From: Lewinellaceae bacterium
Lineage (GTDB): Bacteria > Bacteroidota > Bacteroidia > Chitinophagales > Saprospiraceae
Length of the DNA: 64,000 nt
Assembly: GCA_020636225.1 (NCBI GenBank)
Contig: JACJYI010000007.1
Coordinates: 248,001 to 312,000, forward strand
Direction: 5' to 3'
The notes beneath the pieces were generated by a model. The model was not told the origin of the DNA. It did not search any database and saw only the letters and a list, made by a program, of their open reading frames with translations. How positions within the stretch are numbered: position 1 is the first letter of the stretch; each line of letters opens with the position of its first letter. Both the position numbers and the translations under genes were made by a program. Positions 25,690-33,594 of the stretch are shown in pieces.

Positions 25690-27202
25690 CGGTGGATCCT
25701 TTCAGGCGTTCGTGGATGTGAGACCACAAGGTATGAAAGGGAATGATTTCCAGTTGATCGATCCGGCCATTGTAGAGATAGGAAGAAGCCAGCAATCGAT
25801 GATAGTATTTGTTGGCAAACTTGACTTTGTCCGCCTTGAAATTGGCCTTGGGAAGCTGATTGAGACAACGGATGAATTCGATCACCCGGGCCTGCCGTTC
25901 AGGATGAAGCTGGCGGCGCGTGTACTGCTTCAGGCGAAAGATGATATCCCCGGCCAGCTCCAGATTGCGCTGGTCCAGGGCAAAGAGCAACTGGGTGATC
26001 AACATCCAGACGGAGAAGATTCGTTGCTCCTTGGTGAAGAGTACCGGATCTGCCAGGAATTCCTTCACCTGGAAATCCTGGAACAGCCTGGACTGGCGAA
26101 TTCGCTTGCCATCGGGCACGATCAGCAGCAGATAATTCAGCATGGCCAGGTAGAGTTGCCACTGTTGGCGTTTCTCAGGATTGAGCTTACTGTACTCCTT
26201 CTGCCTGCTGACCTGCTGAAGAATGGCAAAGGCAATGGCATAGTGTCCGGTATGCAGCGCCACCAGGAAATAGAGGTCCAGATAGTCGAACCACTGCTGA
26301 CTCCCCTCGTCCAGCAATTGCAGGGCCCGCTCTGATTGTGCCCGGGCTTTCTCGAAGGAGGCGGTATGCATGTAGGCCTGCATGAGCAGGTATTCGACCT
26401 GGAAGATCTGTTGCTGGGAAAACTGCTCAACATTGGCATCCATGATCTGGAGAGCCTGCTGGCAGATCTGCGCCGCCAATTCCCAGCGTCCGGCAAACTG
26501 ATACTGCCGGGCGGCAACGATGTACGCATAGAACTGGATGGCCGGGGCAAGATATTGCTCGGACAGACCGATCAGCTGATCCGTCCAGGCCTTCCATTCC
26601 ACAGCCTGAATATCCTGATCCTGCAGATTCAGCCGCAGGCGAATCTTCTGGAACAGAGATTCCGCCAGTCGCTCTGCTTCAAGGATGGGCTGGTACTGCT
26701 GCAGGATCTCGTCGTACCTGGCAAATTGCTTGTCATCTCCCTCCCCGGCAGCGATGTTCCTCAAGAGCAGGCTTGCCGCCACGACCAGTTCGGTGAAATG
26801 ATACTTCTGGGCGGTGGTGAGAATCTGCCTACTCAGGTAGGGCACACTGATCTCTGCATCGTAGAGCTGCAGGATATTCACCAGTGCCCAATCCCGCTGA
26901 CAATCCAGATATGCCTGCTCATACCGCGGCTTCACGGATGAATTGACATTGATGAAGAACATGGTATTGAGCAGCCTCTTCCGAAATCTCGACTTCAATT
27001 GCCGGTAACGGTCGTCCCCCGGGTTGGTCTGGTACAACCGGCGCGCTGCCTCCCGGTCAGAACGAAACTGGTCATGGACCAGTCCCTCATAGAATTCGTT
27101 GAATTTACTGGATTTATTGCGCAGGGAAGCACCCTCAAATACGTCGATCTTGGAGATCCGTTTCAGATTCGCAATGCGCGTCAGTTCTTGAAGAAGCTTC
27201 AC
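25667..27202 (-). CDS. Large helical protein of unknown function upstream of cmk
   Basis: A 511-residue cytoplasmic protein with no signal or membrane segment. It is almost entirely predicted helix, with repeated pairs such as AEITELV-like and RWELAAQICQQALQIMDA or SFEKARAQSERALQLLDE that look like TPR-type hairpins. It starts at GTG 27202 (VKLLQELTRIANLKR). The last 23 nt overlap cmk, so both come from one transcript. I cannot assign a function; a scaffold role is only a guess from the repeat character. Confidence 0.65.
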   Translation of the reverse strand: MKLLQELTRIANLKRISKIDVFEGASLRNKSSKFNEFYEGLVHDQFRSDREAARRLYQTNPGDDRYRQLKSRFRKRLLNTMFFINVNSSVKPRYEQAYLDCQRDWALVNILQLYDAEISVPYLSRQILTTAQKYHFTELVVAASLLLRNIAAGEGDDKQFARYDEILQQYQPILEAERLAESLFQKIRLRLNLQDQDIQAVEWKAWTDQLIGLSEQYLAPAIQFYAYIVAARQYQFAGRWELAAQICQQALQIMDANVEQFSQQQIFQVEYLLMQAYMHTASFEKARAQSERALQLLDEGSQQWFDYLDLYFLVALHTGHYAIAFAILQQVSRQKEYSKLNPEKRQQWQLYLAMLNYLLLIVPDGKRIRQSRLFQDFQVKEFLADPVLFTKEQRIFSVWMLITQLLFALDQRNLELAGDIIFRLKQYTRRQLHPERQARVIEFIRCLNQLPKANFKADKVKFANKYYHRLLASSYLYNGRIDQLEIIPFHTLWSHIHERLKGSTVALRVIP

Positions 27203-27275
27203 AGGAACGGGTTTTCGGGATGGGCTTGCCTGTCACAGGCATGCAAAAACCAGACCATTTCCTGTCCTGTAGAAT

Positions 27276-27310
27276 GAAAACTGCCCGCACCGGTTAACCG
27301 GGCGGGCAGT
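27276..27310 (-). terminator. Terminator for the DUF2795 gene
   Basis: The stem is ACTGCCCG/CGGGCAGT with an inner CCGG-TTAA-CCGG core. On the minus strand it is followed by a TTTTC tail, 38 nt after the stop of the DUF2795 gene. The next gene on the same strand starts 70 nt further on. Confidence 0.7.
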
Positions 27311-27347
27311 GATCCTGTTTCATGTGGTTGAAGGCGAACTGGAAGGA

Positions 27348-27569
27348 TTAGTACTCATCTTCATTGAAGAGGAAATCATCCTTCCTGGGGTAATCGGGCC
27401 AGATATCCTCGATGCTTTCGTAGGATTCCCCTTCTTCTTCCATCTGTTGAAGATTCTCGATCACCTCCAGTGGCGCACCAGAACGGATCGCATAGTCGAT
27501 CAGTTCATCACGGGTGGCAGGCCATGGGGCTTCTTCAAGGTGACTTGCCAATTCAAGGGTCCAGTACAT
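27348..27569 (-). CDS. DUF2795 domain protein, small acidic
   Basis: A 73-residue cytoplasmic protein. The sequence YWTLELASHLEEAPWPATRD is the nearly invariant start of this Bacteroidota family, followed by ELIDYAIRSGAPLEVIENLQ, the GESYESIEDIWPDYP segment and an acidic end FLFNEDEY. The molecular role is not established. It is monocistronic: a terminator follows it and over 200 nt separate its start from queA. Confidence 0.85.
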   Translation of the reverse strand: MYWTLELASHLEEAPWPATRDELIDYAIRSGAPLEVIENLQQMEEEGESYESIEDIWPDYPRKDDFLFNEDEY

Positions 27570-27801
27570 GGGTCATTAGATTTTAAAGGTCTACAGGGTT
27601 GCCGGGTATGTGACCCAACGGGCCGCAAATGTAATGAAAGAGATCGGTTGTTCCAAGTCAGACGAAGCGATTGCTCAATATAATACAACACACTGACAAT
27701 GTGAGCATTACAAGCATCCATGTCGCCTCCCCTCCTGGTAGTCCTCACCAACATCGCTCATCACATCGACAGGAGAACCGGAAACGGGTCACGAAGGTTC
27801 C

Positions 27802-28866
27802 CTAAATGATCAACATCGCATCGCCGTAGGTATAGAACCGGTACTTTTCCTTCACGGCCTGCTGATAGGCATCCATGATCAGGTCATATCCCCCGAAGGC
27901 AGCGACCATGATCAGCACGCTGGACTTGGGAATATGGAAGTTGGTCACCATGGCGTTGGCAATATTGAAATCAAAGGGAGGGAAGATGAACTTGTTGGTC
28001 CAGCCTTCCACCGTCTTCAGATTCATCTCTGCCGAAACAGCCGATTCGATGGCCCGCATGGAGGTGGTTCCGATGGCACAAACCCGCCGGCTGGCTGCCT
28101 TGGCCTTATTCACGGTATCCACCGCCGGCTGATCGATCCGGAAATACTCGGCATCCATCTTGTGCTTGGACAGGTCTTCCACGTCAATGCTCCTGAACGT
28201 CCCCAGGCCCACATGAAGGGTTACCTCCGCAAAGTTGACACCTTTCAACTCCAGGCGCTTGAGCAGCTCCCGGCTGAAATGCAGTCCGGCGGTCGGTGCA
28301 GCGACGGCACCGATCTCCTTGGCATAAACGGTCTGATACCGCTCCTTGTCCAGGTCCTCGGCAGGACGATCGATATACTTGGGCAATGGCGTGTTGCCCA
28401 GCTTGTAGAGGTTCAATTGAAACTCCTCGTCAGAACCCTCGAAGAGGAAGCGGATGGTCCGGCCCCGGCTGGTCGTATTGTCGACCACCTCGGCCACCAG
28501 CAACTCATTGTCGTGCTCGTCATTGAAGTACAGCTTGTTGCCCACCCGGATCTTCCGGGCCGGATCGACCAGGACATCCCACAAGCGGGAATGGGCATTG
28601 AGTTCCCGAAGCAGAAACACCTCGATCTTGGCTCCGGTCTTTTCCTTGCAGCCATACAGCCTGGCCGGGAAGACCTTGGTATTGTTCCGGATAAGCACGT
28701 CCTCTTCATCGAAATACTCGAGGATATCCTTGAAGATCCTGTGCTCGATCTTGCCTGTTTCCCTATGCACGACCATCAACCGGGATTGATCCCGTTCCTT
28801 GGTGGGATACTGGGCAACTAGCTTTTCCGGAAGGTTGAAATTGAATTGAGATAATTTGGTGCGCAT
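27802..28866 (-). CDS. queA: S-adenosylmethionine:tRNA ribosyltransferase-isomerase
   Basis: A 354-residue enzyme of queuosine biosynthesis that adds the epoxycyclopentane ring from AdoMet to preQ1 in tRNA. Conserved segments are QYPTKERDQSRLMVV at the N-terminus, VLIRNNTKVFPARL, AAPTAGLHFS and ITLHVGLGTF-like EVTLHVGLGTFRSI, with TSMRAIES and TNFHIPKSSVLIMVAAF near the end. The length is typical. A TATTTTTG -7 box lies 26 nt before the start. No other que genes are in the window. Confidence 0.97.
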   Translation of the reverse strand: MRTKLSQFNFNLPEKLVAQYPTKERDQSRLMVVHRETGKIEHRIFKDILEYFDEEDVLIRNNTKVFPARLYGCKEKTGAKIEVFLLRELNAHSRLWDVLVDPARKIRVGNKLYFNDEHDNELLVAEVVDNTTSRGRTIRFLFEGSDEEFQLNLYKLGNTPLPKYIDRPAEDLDKERYQTVYAKEIGAVAAPTAGLHFSRELLKRLELKGVNFAEVTLHVGLGTFRSIDVEDLSKHKMDAEYFRIDQPAVDTVNKAKAASRRVCAIGTTSMRAIESAVSAEMNLKTVEGWTNKFIFPPFDFNIANAMVTNFHIPKSSVLIMVAAFGGYDLIMDAYQQAVKEKYRFYTYGDAMLII

Positions 28867-28892
28867 ACGTGCAGGCTGTGTTTAACGAGGCG

Positions 28893-28900
28893 CAAAAATA
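28893..28900 (-). promoter_or_regulatory. -7 promoter element for queA
   Basis: On the minus strand TATTTTTG matches TAnnTTTG exactly, 26 nt before the queA ATG. The -33 element is not clear. Confidence 0.5.
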
Positions 28901-28921
28901 CAAAGAGATTGGATACCGTGC

Positions 28922-30604
28922 TCATTTTGATCCTGCAGGCACCTCAACCCATTGACCGCCATCGGAATAGATCAGCAATCGCCGCGGATCTGCTTCATCA
29001 AAGGTGATCCGGTACCCCCCTTCAAAGAAATCGACTTCGTAACCATCCTCCCGGTAATCCGAGGCCCCCAGCCCCTTGCGCAGGAACCAGTTCCCCCATT
29101 GACGAAAACGAACCTCCACGATCCGATCATTCACCGGAGTCACCTCCAGCCCATCCGTCAATGCGCCCACCTGGAAGGCGGCGATCTCATGAATGCGGCC
29201 CCTGAACTCCTTCCCGGCCGTCCAGATCAACCCATCGCGCAGCGTCTCCCCGGGGACGAACGACCGAAACAGGAACAGGCCTTGATAGTTTTCCGGAATA
29301 CCCAGGACGTAGACATCCCGATCATCCGTCCAGCGCCAGTCATCCAGCAACGAAGTATATAACCGATTGGACTGGTCCCACCGATCGACGTTGGCCTGGA
29401 GGCTGATCCACTCCACACCACCCCAGCACAGCCATACGGCGAGCATCAGCCATCGCGGTCCGCGAAGGAGCAGACTTTGCCAGGCCAGGAGAAAAAAGAC
29501 CGAAGCCAGATAACCATACCGGTCATTCTCCACATGGCCCATCCAGGCGACATACAGGCTGAGCACCGGGGCCAGGGCCAGGGCGAACAGCAATCCCGCC
29601 CAAAGCATGGTCGTCGTCTTGCGGTCCGAACGGCTGACCAGCCAGGCGATCCAGAGGAAGAACAGGGTGACGACCAGGATCACCATCCATGTTGGATGGT
29701 TTGCCGACAGCTCCACGATGGCCTTCTTCCAGGCATAGGGCCAATCCCTGGAAAAGGCCAGGTACTTGACCAGGTACTGCCATGCGTTCGCCGACAGGTC
29801 GGACAGGGAGAACCGCAGATGCACCTCATCACCATAGTGCCCCAGCCACGCCCCCATGCGCCATCGGTTGGCCAGCAGGTACAGGACGACCAGACCCGTT
29901 TGCGGGCCGATGATCCAGGCAGCCCACCTGCGGCGATCCGGCACGGCCCAGCCTTGCACTCTGCCCCACCACCATAGCGTCACCAGCAACATGATCGGAT
30001 AGATCAGTGCCAGTTCGAGGGATAACAGGGCCAGCAGGAACAGCAGGTGGAACAACACCCAGCCAGTCCAGGTCATCGACGCCCGGGAACGCAGCAGCAG
30101 CAACAGCATGCCCAACAGGGCCGTCACATTCAGCAGGTAATGCAGGCAAACCTTCCAGACCACCACCTCTGCCTGGTACGGATGCAACAGGAAGAGGATC
30201 ACCACGACACTCGCCGCGATCCGGGCATCGGCAGGCCAGATGGAACGCCAGATGCGGAATCCCAGGAGGCCGACCAGGGTGGCATTGACCGCATGCCAAC
30301 CACAGAACAGCACAAACCAGGGCAAGGGCTGTATACCCACAAGCTGGTACCAGCCGCTCATCAGGCCGAAGAGGACCGGTTGGTTGCCATGCCAGCCAAA
30401 CGAGTTCCACCAACCCAGGTGCGCGCCCTGAACAAACAGCATCTGGTGACCGGTAAAGTCGGAGATAAAGCCGGCTTCACGGGCCGGCCAGTAGGCCCAG
30501 AGCGTCAGCAGGAACAACCCCAGCCAGGTACCTGCAGCGAGTAGGATGGTATTGAGTCTAGGGTTGGCCACCTGCCAGGGTGGTCGCGTTCCGGATCTCT
30601 GCAT
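28922..30604 (-). CDS. Multi-pass membrane protein, GT-C glycosyltransferase-like
   Basis: A 560-residue inner-membrane protein with about ten hydrophobic segments and a soluble C-terminal part. Key features resemble the TMTC/DUF1736-type GT-C fold: a first periplasmic loop with acidic and aromatic residues (GFISDFTGHQ), the FLLHPYQAEVVVW motif corresponding to GIHPMRVESVAW in the TPR protein at 33595-35460, and HVENDRYGYLASVFF matching ADRFTYIPYLGLIF there. It lacks TPRs. A lipid-linked sugar transferase role is inferred. The ATG at 30604 was chosen because the earlier part of the open frame overlaps the M43 gene and is not membrane-like. Confidence 0.7.
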   Translation of the reverse strand: MQRSGTRPPWQVANPRLNTILLAAGTWLGLFLLTLWAYWPAREAGFISDFTGHQMLFVQGAHLGWWNSFGWHGNQPVLFGLMSGWYQLVGIQPLPWFVLFCGWHAVNATLVGLLGFRIWRSIWPADARIAASVVVILFLLHPYQAEVVVWKVCLHYLLNVTALLGMLLLLLRSRASMTWTGWVLFHLLFLLALLSLELALIYPIMLLVTLWWWGRVQGWAVPDRRRWAAWIIGPQTGLVVLYLLANRWRMGAWLGHYGDEVHLRFSLSDLSANAWQYLVKYLAFSRDWPYAWKKAIVELSANHPTWMVILVVTLFFLWIAWLVSRSDRKTTTMLWAGLLFALALAPVLSLYVAWMGHVENDRYGYLASVFFLLAWQSLLLRGPRWLMLAVWLCWGGVEWISLQANVDRWDQSNRLYTSLLDDWRWTDDRDVYVLGIPENYQGLFLFRSFVPGETLRDGLIWTAGKEFRGRIHEIAAFQVGALTDGLEVTPVNDRIVEVRFRQWGNWFLRKGLGASDYREDGYEVDFFEGGYRITFDEADPRRLLIYSDGGQWVEVPAGSK

Positions 30605-31820
30605 CCGATGTGATTTGAACGGTACCACACCTGGGTCCCTTGCATTCGAGAATAATGCCCTGCCACGACAATCCACAGTCATTCGCCAGGCTACCGCCAT
30701 CGAGAACCAGCGTAGCGCCAGAGTGGACCAGCAGCCGGGATCCCGCAGGGAAGGACACAGCACAACGGATGGTCAGTCGGGCACCCGGCATGACCTCAAC
30801 ATCACCGTACAGGTCGACCTCCCCTTCCCAGGTCTCATCCTCGCTGATGACCAGGTCATGTCCGGGCAGGCTCGTACACCAGTCGCGCTGCAGCAGGGAC
30901 CGCGCCGTACCTGTCCGGCGCGAGAGGTTGCGATGGGCCTTCCCCAATTGACAGGGAGTCCAGGCCTGCTGCCAGTGATTGTAGTCCATGACATTATTCG
31001 AAATGAGCGAATCACAGGGTGGCTCGCCCGGATAAAAGCAGTTGGGATGATGCGGTGTATCGTCACATCCGTCACTGTACCGCCAGGTGTGTGCCAGGCC
31101 CAGCACATGACCGATCTCGTGCAGGGTCATGCCGGCAAATTCCGACGGAGGCAGGCCCGTGCGGATCAACCCGGCCAGCTTGATGGCCTTCCCCAGGGCG
31201 ATGCCGGTACCGGTGGCGCGATAGGTCGGACTGGCTACACTGTCCGGATGATGGGGCATAATAAAGATGTTCAGCACGGAATCCGGCTGGATGGCATACT
31301 TCCGGATGACCTGCATGTCCGAGTTATTGCGATTTCGTCCGGTGTGCACATAGCCGAACAGGTCGTCATCAAAGTGATAATAGACCCCGTCATCCCAGGG
31401 CATCTGGGGAATGGGCGCGATCTCCAGCCGCATTCGCGTCGGCAAAACAGGTGTCCCGGTTGCAGCTGGCAGGGACATGGGCAGGTTATTGGCCAACTTG
31501 ATGTTGATCTGTCGGGTCAGCTCCCGGACATACGGCGTAGCGATCTCCGCGAGAAACCGATGGCTTGTGTCGCGGGAATTCAGGATATGGTAATTCACCC
31601 GGATCACCCGCTCGGGGACCAGGTCACCATGCACGGTCTGATCCGGAATATAGGCGTCATATAACCGGCAGGGCTTGCGCAATATCACGCGTTCCTCGGT
31701 AGTGCGTTCCAGCACCTTGCCGTCGCGCCCGGCCTGGAAGGGCCGAAGGGTGGTCTTACAGGCCGATCCGGCCACCAGGAGCAGGATCAGCCCCGCGATC
31801 AGGTGTTGAGGCCGCCACAT
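30558..31820 (-). CDS. M43-type zinc metallopeptidase lipoprotein
   Basis: A 420-residue secreted or lipid-anchored metallopeptidase. The lipoprotein signal is LIAGLILLLVAGSAC. The zinc site HEIGHVLGLAHTW fits HExxHxxGxxH, and the Met-turn is NNVMDYNHW. These mark the pappalysin-like M43 group common in Bacteroidota. Cysteines in CDDTPHHPNC and PCDSL are as expected around the site. A C-terminal ~110 residues of short beta turns (VEVMPGARLTI, SRLLVHSGATLVLDGGSL) look like a right-handed parallel beta-helix and not like a T9SS sorting domain. It overlaps fabG by 22 nt and the GT-C-like gene by 47 nt. Confidence 0.85.
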   Translation of the reverse strand: MWRPQHLIAGLILLLVAGSACKTTLRPFQAGRDGKVLERTTEERVILRKPCRLYDAYIPDQTVHGDLVPERVIRVNYHILNSRDTSHRFLAEIATPYVRELTRQINIKLANNLPMSLPAATGTPVLPTRMRLEIAPIPQMPWDDGVYYHFDDDLFGYVHTGRNRNNSDMQVIRKYAIQPDSVLNIFIMPHHPDSVASPTYRATGTGIALGKAIKLAGLIRTGLPPSEFAGMTLHEIGHVLGLAHTWRYSDGCDDTPHHPNCFYPGEPPCDSLISNNVMDYNHWQQAWTPCQLGKAHRNLSRRTGTARSLLQRDWCTSLPGHDLVISEDETWEGEVDLYGDVEVMPGARLTIRCAVSFPAGSRLLVHSGATLVLDGGSLANDCGLSWQGIILECKGPRCGTVQITSDAEIRNATTLAGGQP

Positions 31821-32545
31821 ACACTGAGGGTCTGGCCGGTCACATATCCGGATAGGTCCGATCCCAGGAACACGCACACGTTGGCCACTTCATCCGCCTG
31901 CCCCAGACGCTTCATGGGAATGCCGGCGAGGAACTGCTCCTTGTTGTCATCACTCAGGGCGTGGGTCATATCCGTCTCGATGAACCCGGGAGCAATGGCA
32001 TTACATCGCACATTCCTTGACCCGATCTCCTTGGCGACCGACTTGGTAAAACCGAGAATACCGGCTTTGGCTGCGGAATAGTTGGCCTGTCCGGCATTGC
32101 CAAAGACGCCGACCACCGAGCTGATGTTGATAATGGAACCCCCGCGATTCCGGATCATCGATTTCAGGGCATGCTTCGTGAGGTTGAACACGGACTTGAG
32201 GTCGACACGGATCACCTCATCCCATTGATCCTCCCCCATCCGAAGCATCAGGTTGTCGCGGGTGATCCCGGCATTGTTGATGAGGATGTCGATCCGCTCG
32301 AAATCGGTGAGCACCGACTGAACCAGGGCTTCCGCTTCGGAATAACTGGCTGCATCCGATCGATAGGCCCGGACACGCCGGCCACTGGCCTGCAATTCGG
32401 TGGCCAACGCCTCCGCTTTTTCCGGACTGGACAGATAGGTGAAGGCCACATCGGCACCTTCGGCGACAAACCTCCTGACGATCGCGGCACCGATGCCCCG
32501 GCTGCCACCTGTGATCAAGGCTACCTTACCTGACAATAGACCCAT
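31799..32545 (-). CDS. fabG: 3-oxoacyl-[acyl-carrier-protein] reductase
   Basis: A 248-residue short-chain dehydrogenase of fatty acid synthesis. NADPH-binding TGGSRGIG, the NNAG motif (LINNAGITRDNL), catalytic Ser in IINISSVVG, and YSAAK (Tyr-Lys) are all present. APGFIETDMT and the SGYVTGQTLSVCGGLNT ending are FabG-typical. It is the first gene of a minus-strand run with the M43 and membrane genes, all overlapping. TATCTTAG (one mismatch from -7) lies 23 nt upstream. No other fab gene is close. Confidence 0.95.
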   Translation of the reverse strand: MGLLSGKVALITGGSRGIGAAIVRRFVAEGADVAFTYLSSPEKAEALATELQASGRRVRAYRSDAASYSEAEALVQSVLTDFERIDILINNAGITRDNLMLRMGEDQWDEVIRVDLKSVFNLTKHALKSMIRNRGGSIINISSVVGVFGNAGQANYSAAKAGILGFTKSVAKEIGSRNVRCNAIAPGFIETDMTHALSDDNKEQFLAGIPMKRLGQADEVANVCVFLGSDLSGYVTGQTLSVCGGLNT

Positions 32546-32644
32546 GGTAATTTTTGCTGGTGAAGCGGCTAAGATAGCGATTCATCCAGATCAGACTCCA
32601 CATCCCCGGGCACAGAACACTCTTTGTATAATTTGTTTGACACA

Positions 32645-32677
32645 TTTTGTGTTTATAAACATTTTGTTGTATGTTAG
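32645..32677 (+). promoter_or_regulatory. Promoter TTTTG-N20-TATGTTAG
   Basis: A TTTTG at 32645-32649, a 20-nt spacer and TATGTTAG at 32670-32677 (one mismatch from TAnnTTTG) lie in an AT-rich island of the 171-nt divergent gap. It points to the small membrane protein gene at 32717. Confidence 0.4.
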
Positions 32678-32716
32678 CGCCATCAAATACCATTCACCAC
32701 AAGAAATCATATCCGA

Positions 32717-32932
32717 ATGATCCGCCGCATCACTACCCTCATCCTGGCTCCCTGTAAAGACAACCAGTTGATCCTTGGCCTGATCCTGGGATTTGCCATC
32801 ATGGTCGGAGGCAGTTGGCTGAACAGCCGACAGGCCGAAGTAGCCTCCGAACAGGACCGTATGGAACAGTCCCCATCTACGGAGGATGCCCCCGGCAAGG
32901 CCGACATGCGCATGTATGCCACCCTGCCGTGA
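32717..32932 (+). CDS. Small membrane protein
   Basis: A 71-residue protein with one hydrophobic segment (LILGLILGFAIMVGGSWL, about residues 19-36), preceded by a basic N-terminus (MIRRITTL) and followed by a polar acidic tail (ADMRMYATLP end). It has a promoter upstream and the terminator at 33533-33569 lies 600 nt further on, so its transcript probably continues through the decayed region 33081-33530. No family recognised. Confidence 0.5.
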   Translation: MIRRITTLILAPCKDNQLILGLILGFAIMVGGSWLNSRQAEVASEQDRMEQSPSTEDAPGKADMRMYATLP

Positions 32933-33080
32933 GCAGGCACCTGCCACCTGCACGGCGGGTCAAAACCCGTCCAGCAGCGCACAGTGCGGACTCTATGGAC
33001 ATGGACAATAGGCATAGCCGTCCGTTACAGGCGGTAAAGCCCTCCCGGATCACGCCGGTCCGGACCTGCCGGCTCAAATG

Positions 33081-33530
33081 ACCGGATCTACTGGTCGATC
33101 CGGACCTGCACGGTAACGATCGAATATACTCACAGGAAGGAGTGTTGGTCACGACTGTTGAACCAGGCAATACCTGGACTTATCCTCAGACATCCGATGG
33201 CTGGGTCCCATTAAAAAATCTCTTCCTTCCGGGACAGGAAGGGACGGTGAACCTGGAAGACGTGTTCCGCCAGACCGGCAGGTGTCGGGCTCAACGGTGC
33301 GATGCCGGTTGACCAGAATGCCGGTGAATGGCAGTTCCAGGTCCAGGGCTCGTCCGTTCAATCAGTAGTCTCCGGACATGGTCCTTCAGGTCAGGCCCGT
33401 TTCAGCAACAGGTGCCTGCCGCGACCATCCGGGCATACCCACCATCAACGACAATCCGGAGGGAGATCCCTGGCGGGCAGGGACTCATGTGTCCTCCGAT
33501 GCATATACCTGAGTTTTGCTCTCTTTCCTG
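33081..33530 (+). pseudogene. Possible decayed gene remnant between a small ORF and a terminator
   Basis: The 660 nt between 32933 and 33594 hold no intact gene. From 33081 a plus-strand frame stays open for 78 codons without a clear start and reads like a secreted beta-rich domain (GVLVTTVEPGNTWTYPQTSD, then LFLPGQEGTVNLEDV), ending in a stop at about 33312. A second frame resumes at 33302 (DQNAGEWQFQVQGSSVQSVV). A strong plus-strand terminator sits just after. The split frames and good terminator suggest a gene broken by indels. This is an interpretation, not a match to a known protein. Confidence 0.3.
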
Positions 33531-33532
33531 TG

Positions 33533-33569
33533 CCAGGCTGCCCGCAAAAGAGCGGGCGGCCTGTTTTTT
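33533..33569 (+). terminator. Rho-independent terminator
   Basis: CAGGC and GCCCGC pair with GCGGGC and GCCTG around an AAAAGA loop, followed by six T. It is orientated for plus-strand transcripts, although the nearest intact plus gene ends 600 nt upstream. Confidence 0.8.
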
Positions 33570-33594
33570 CATCCGGCAGGGGCATGCATATGCC

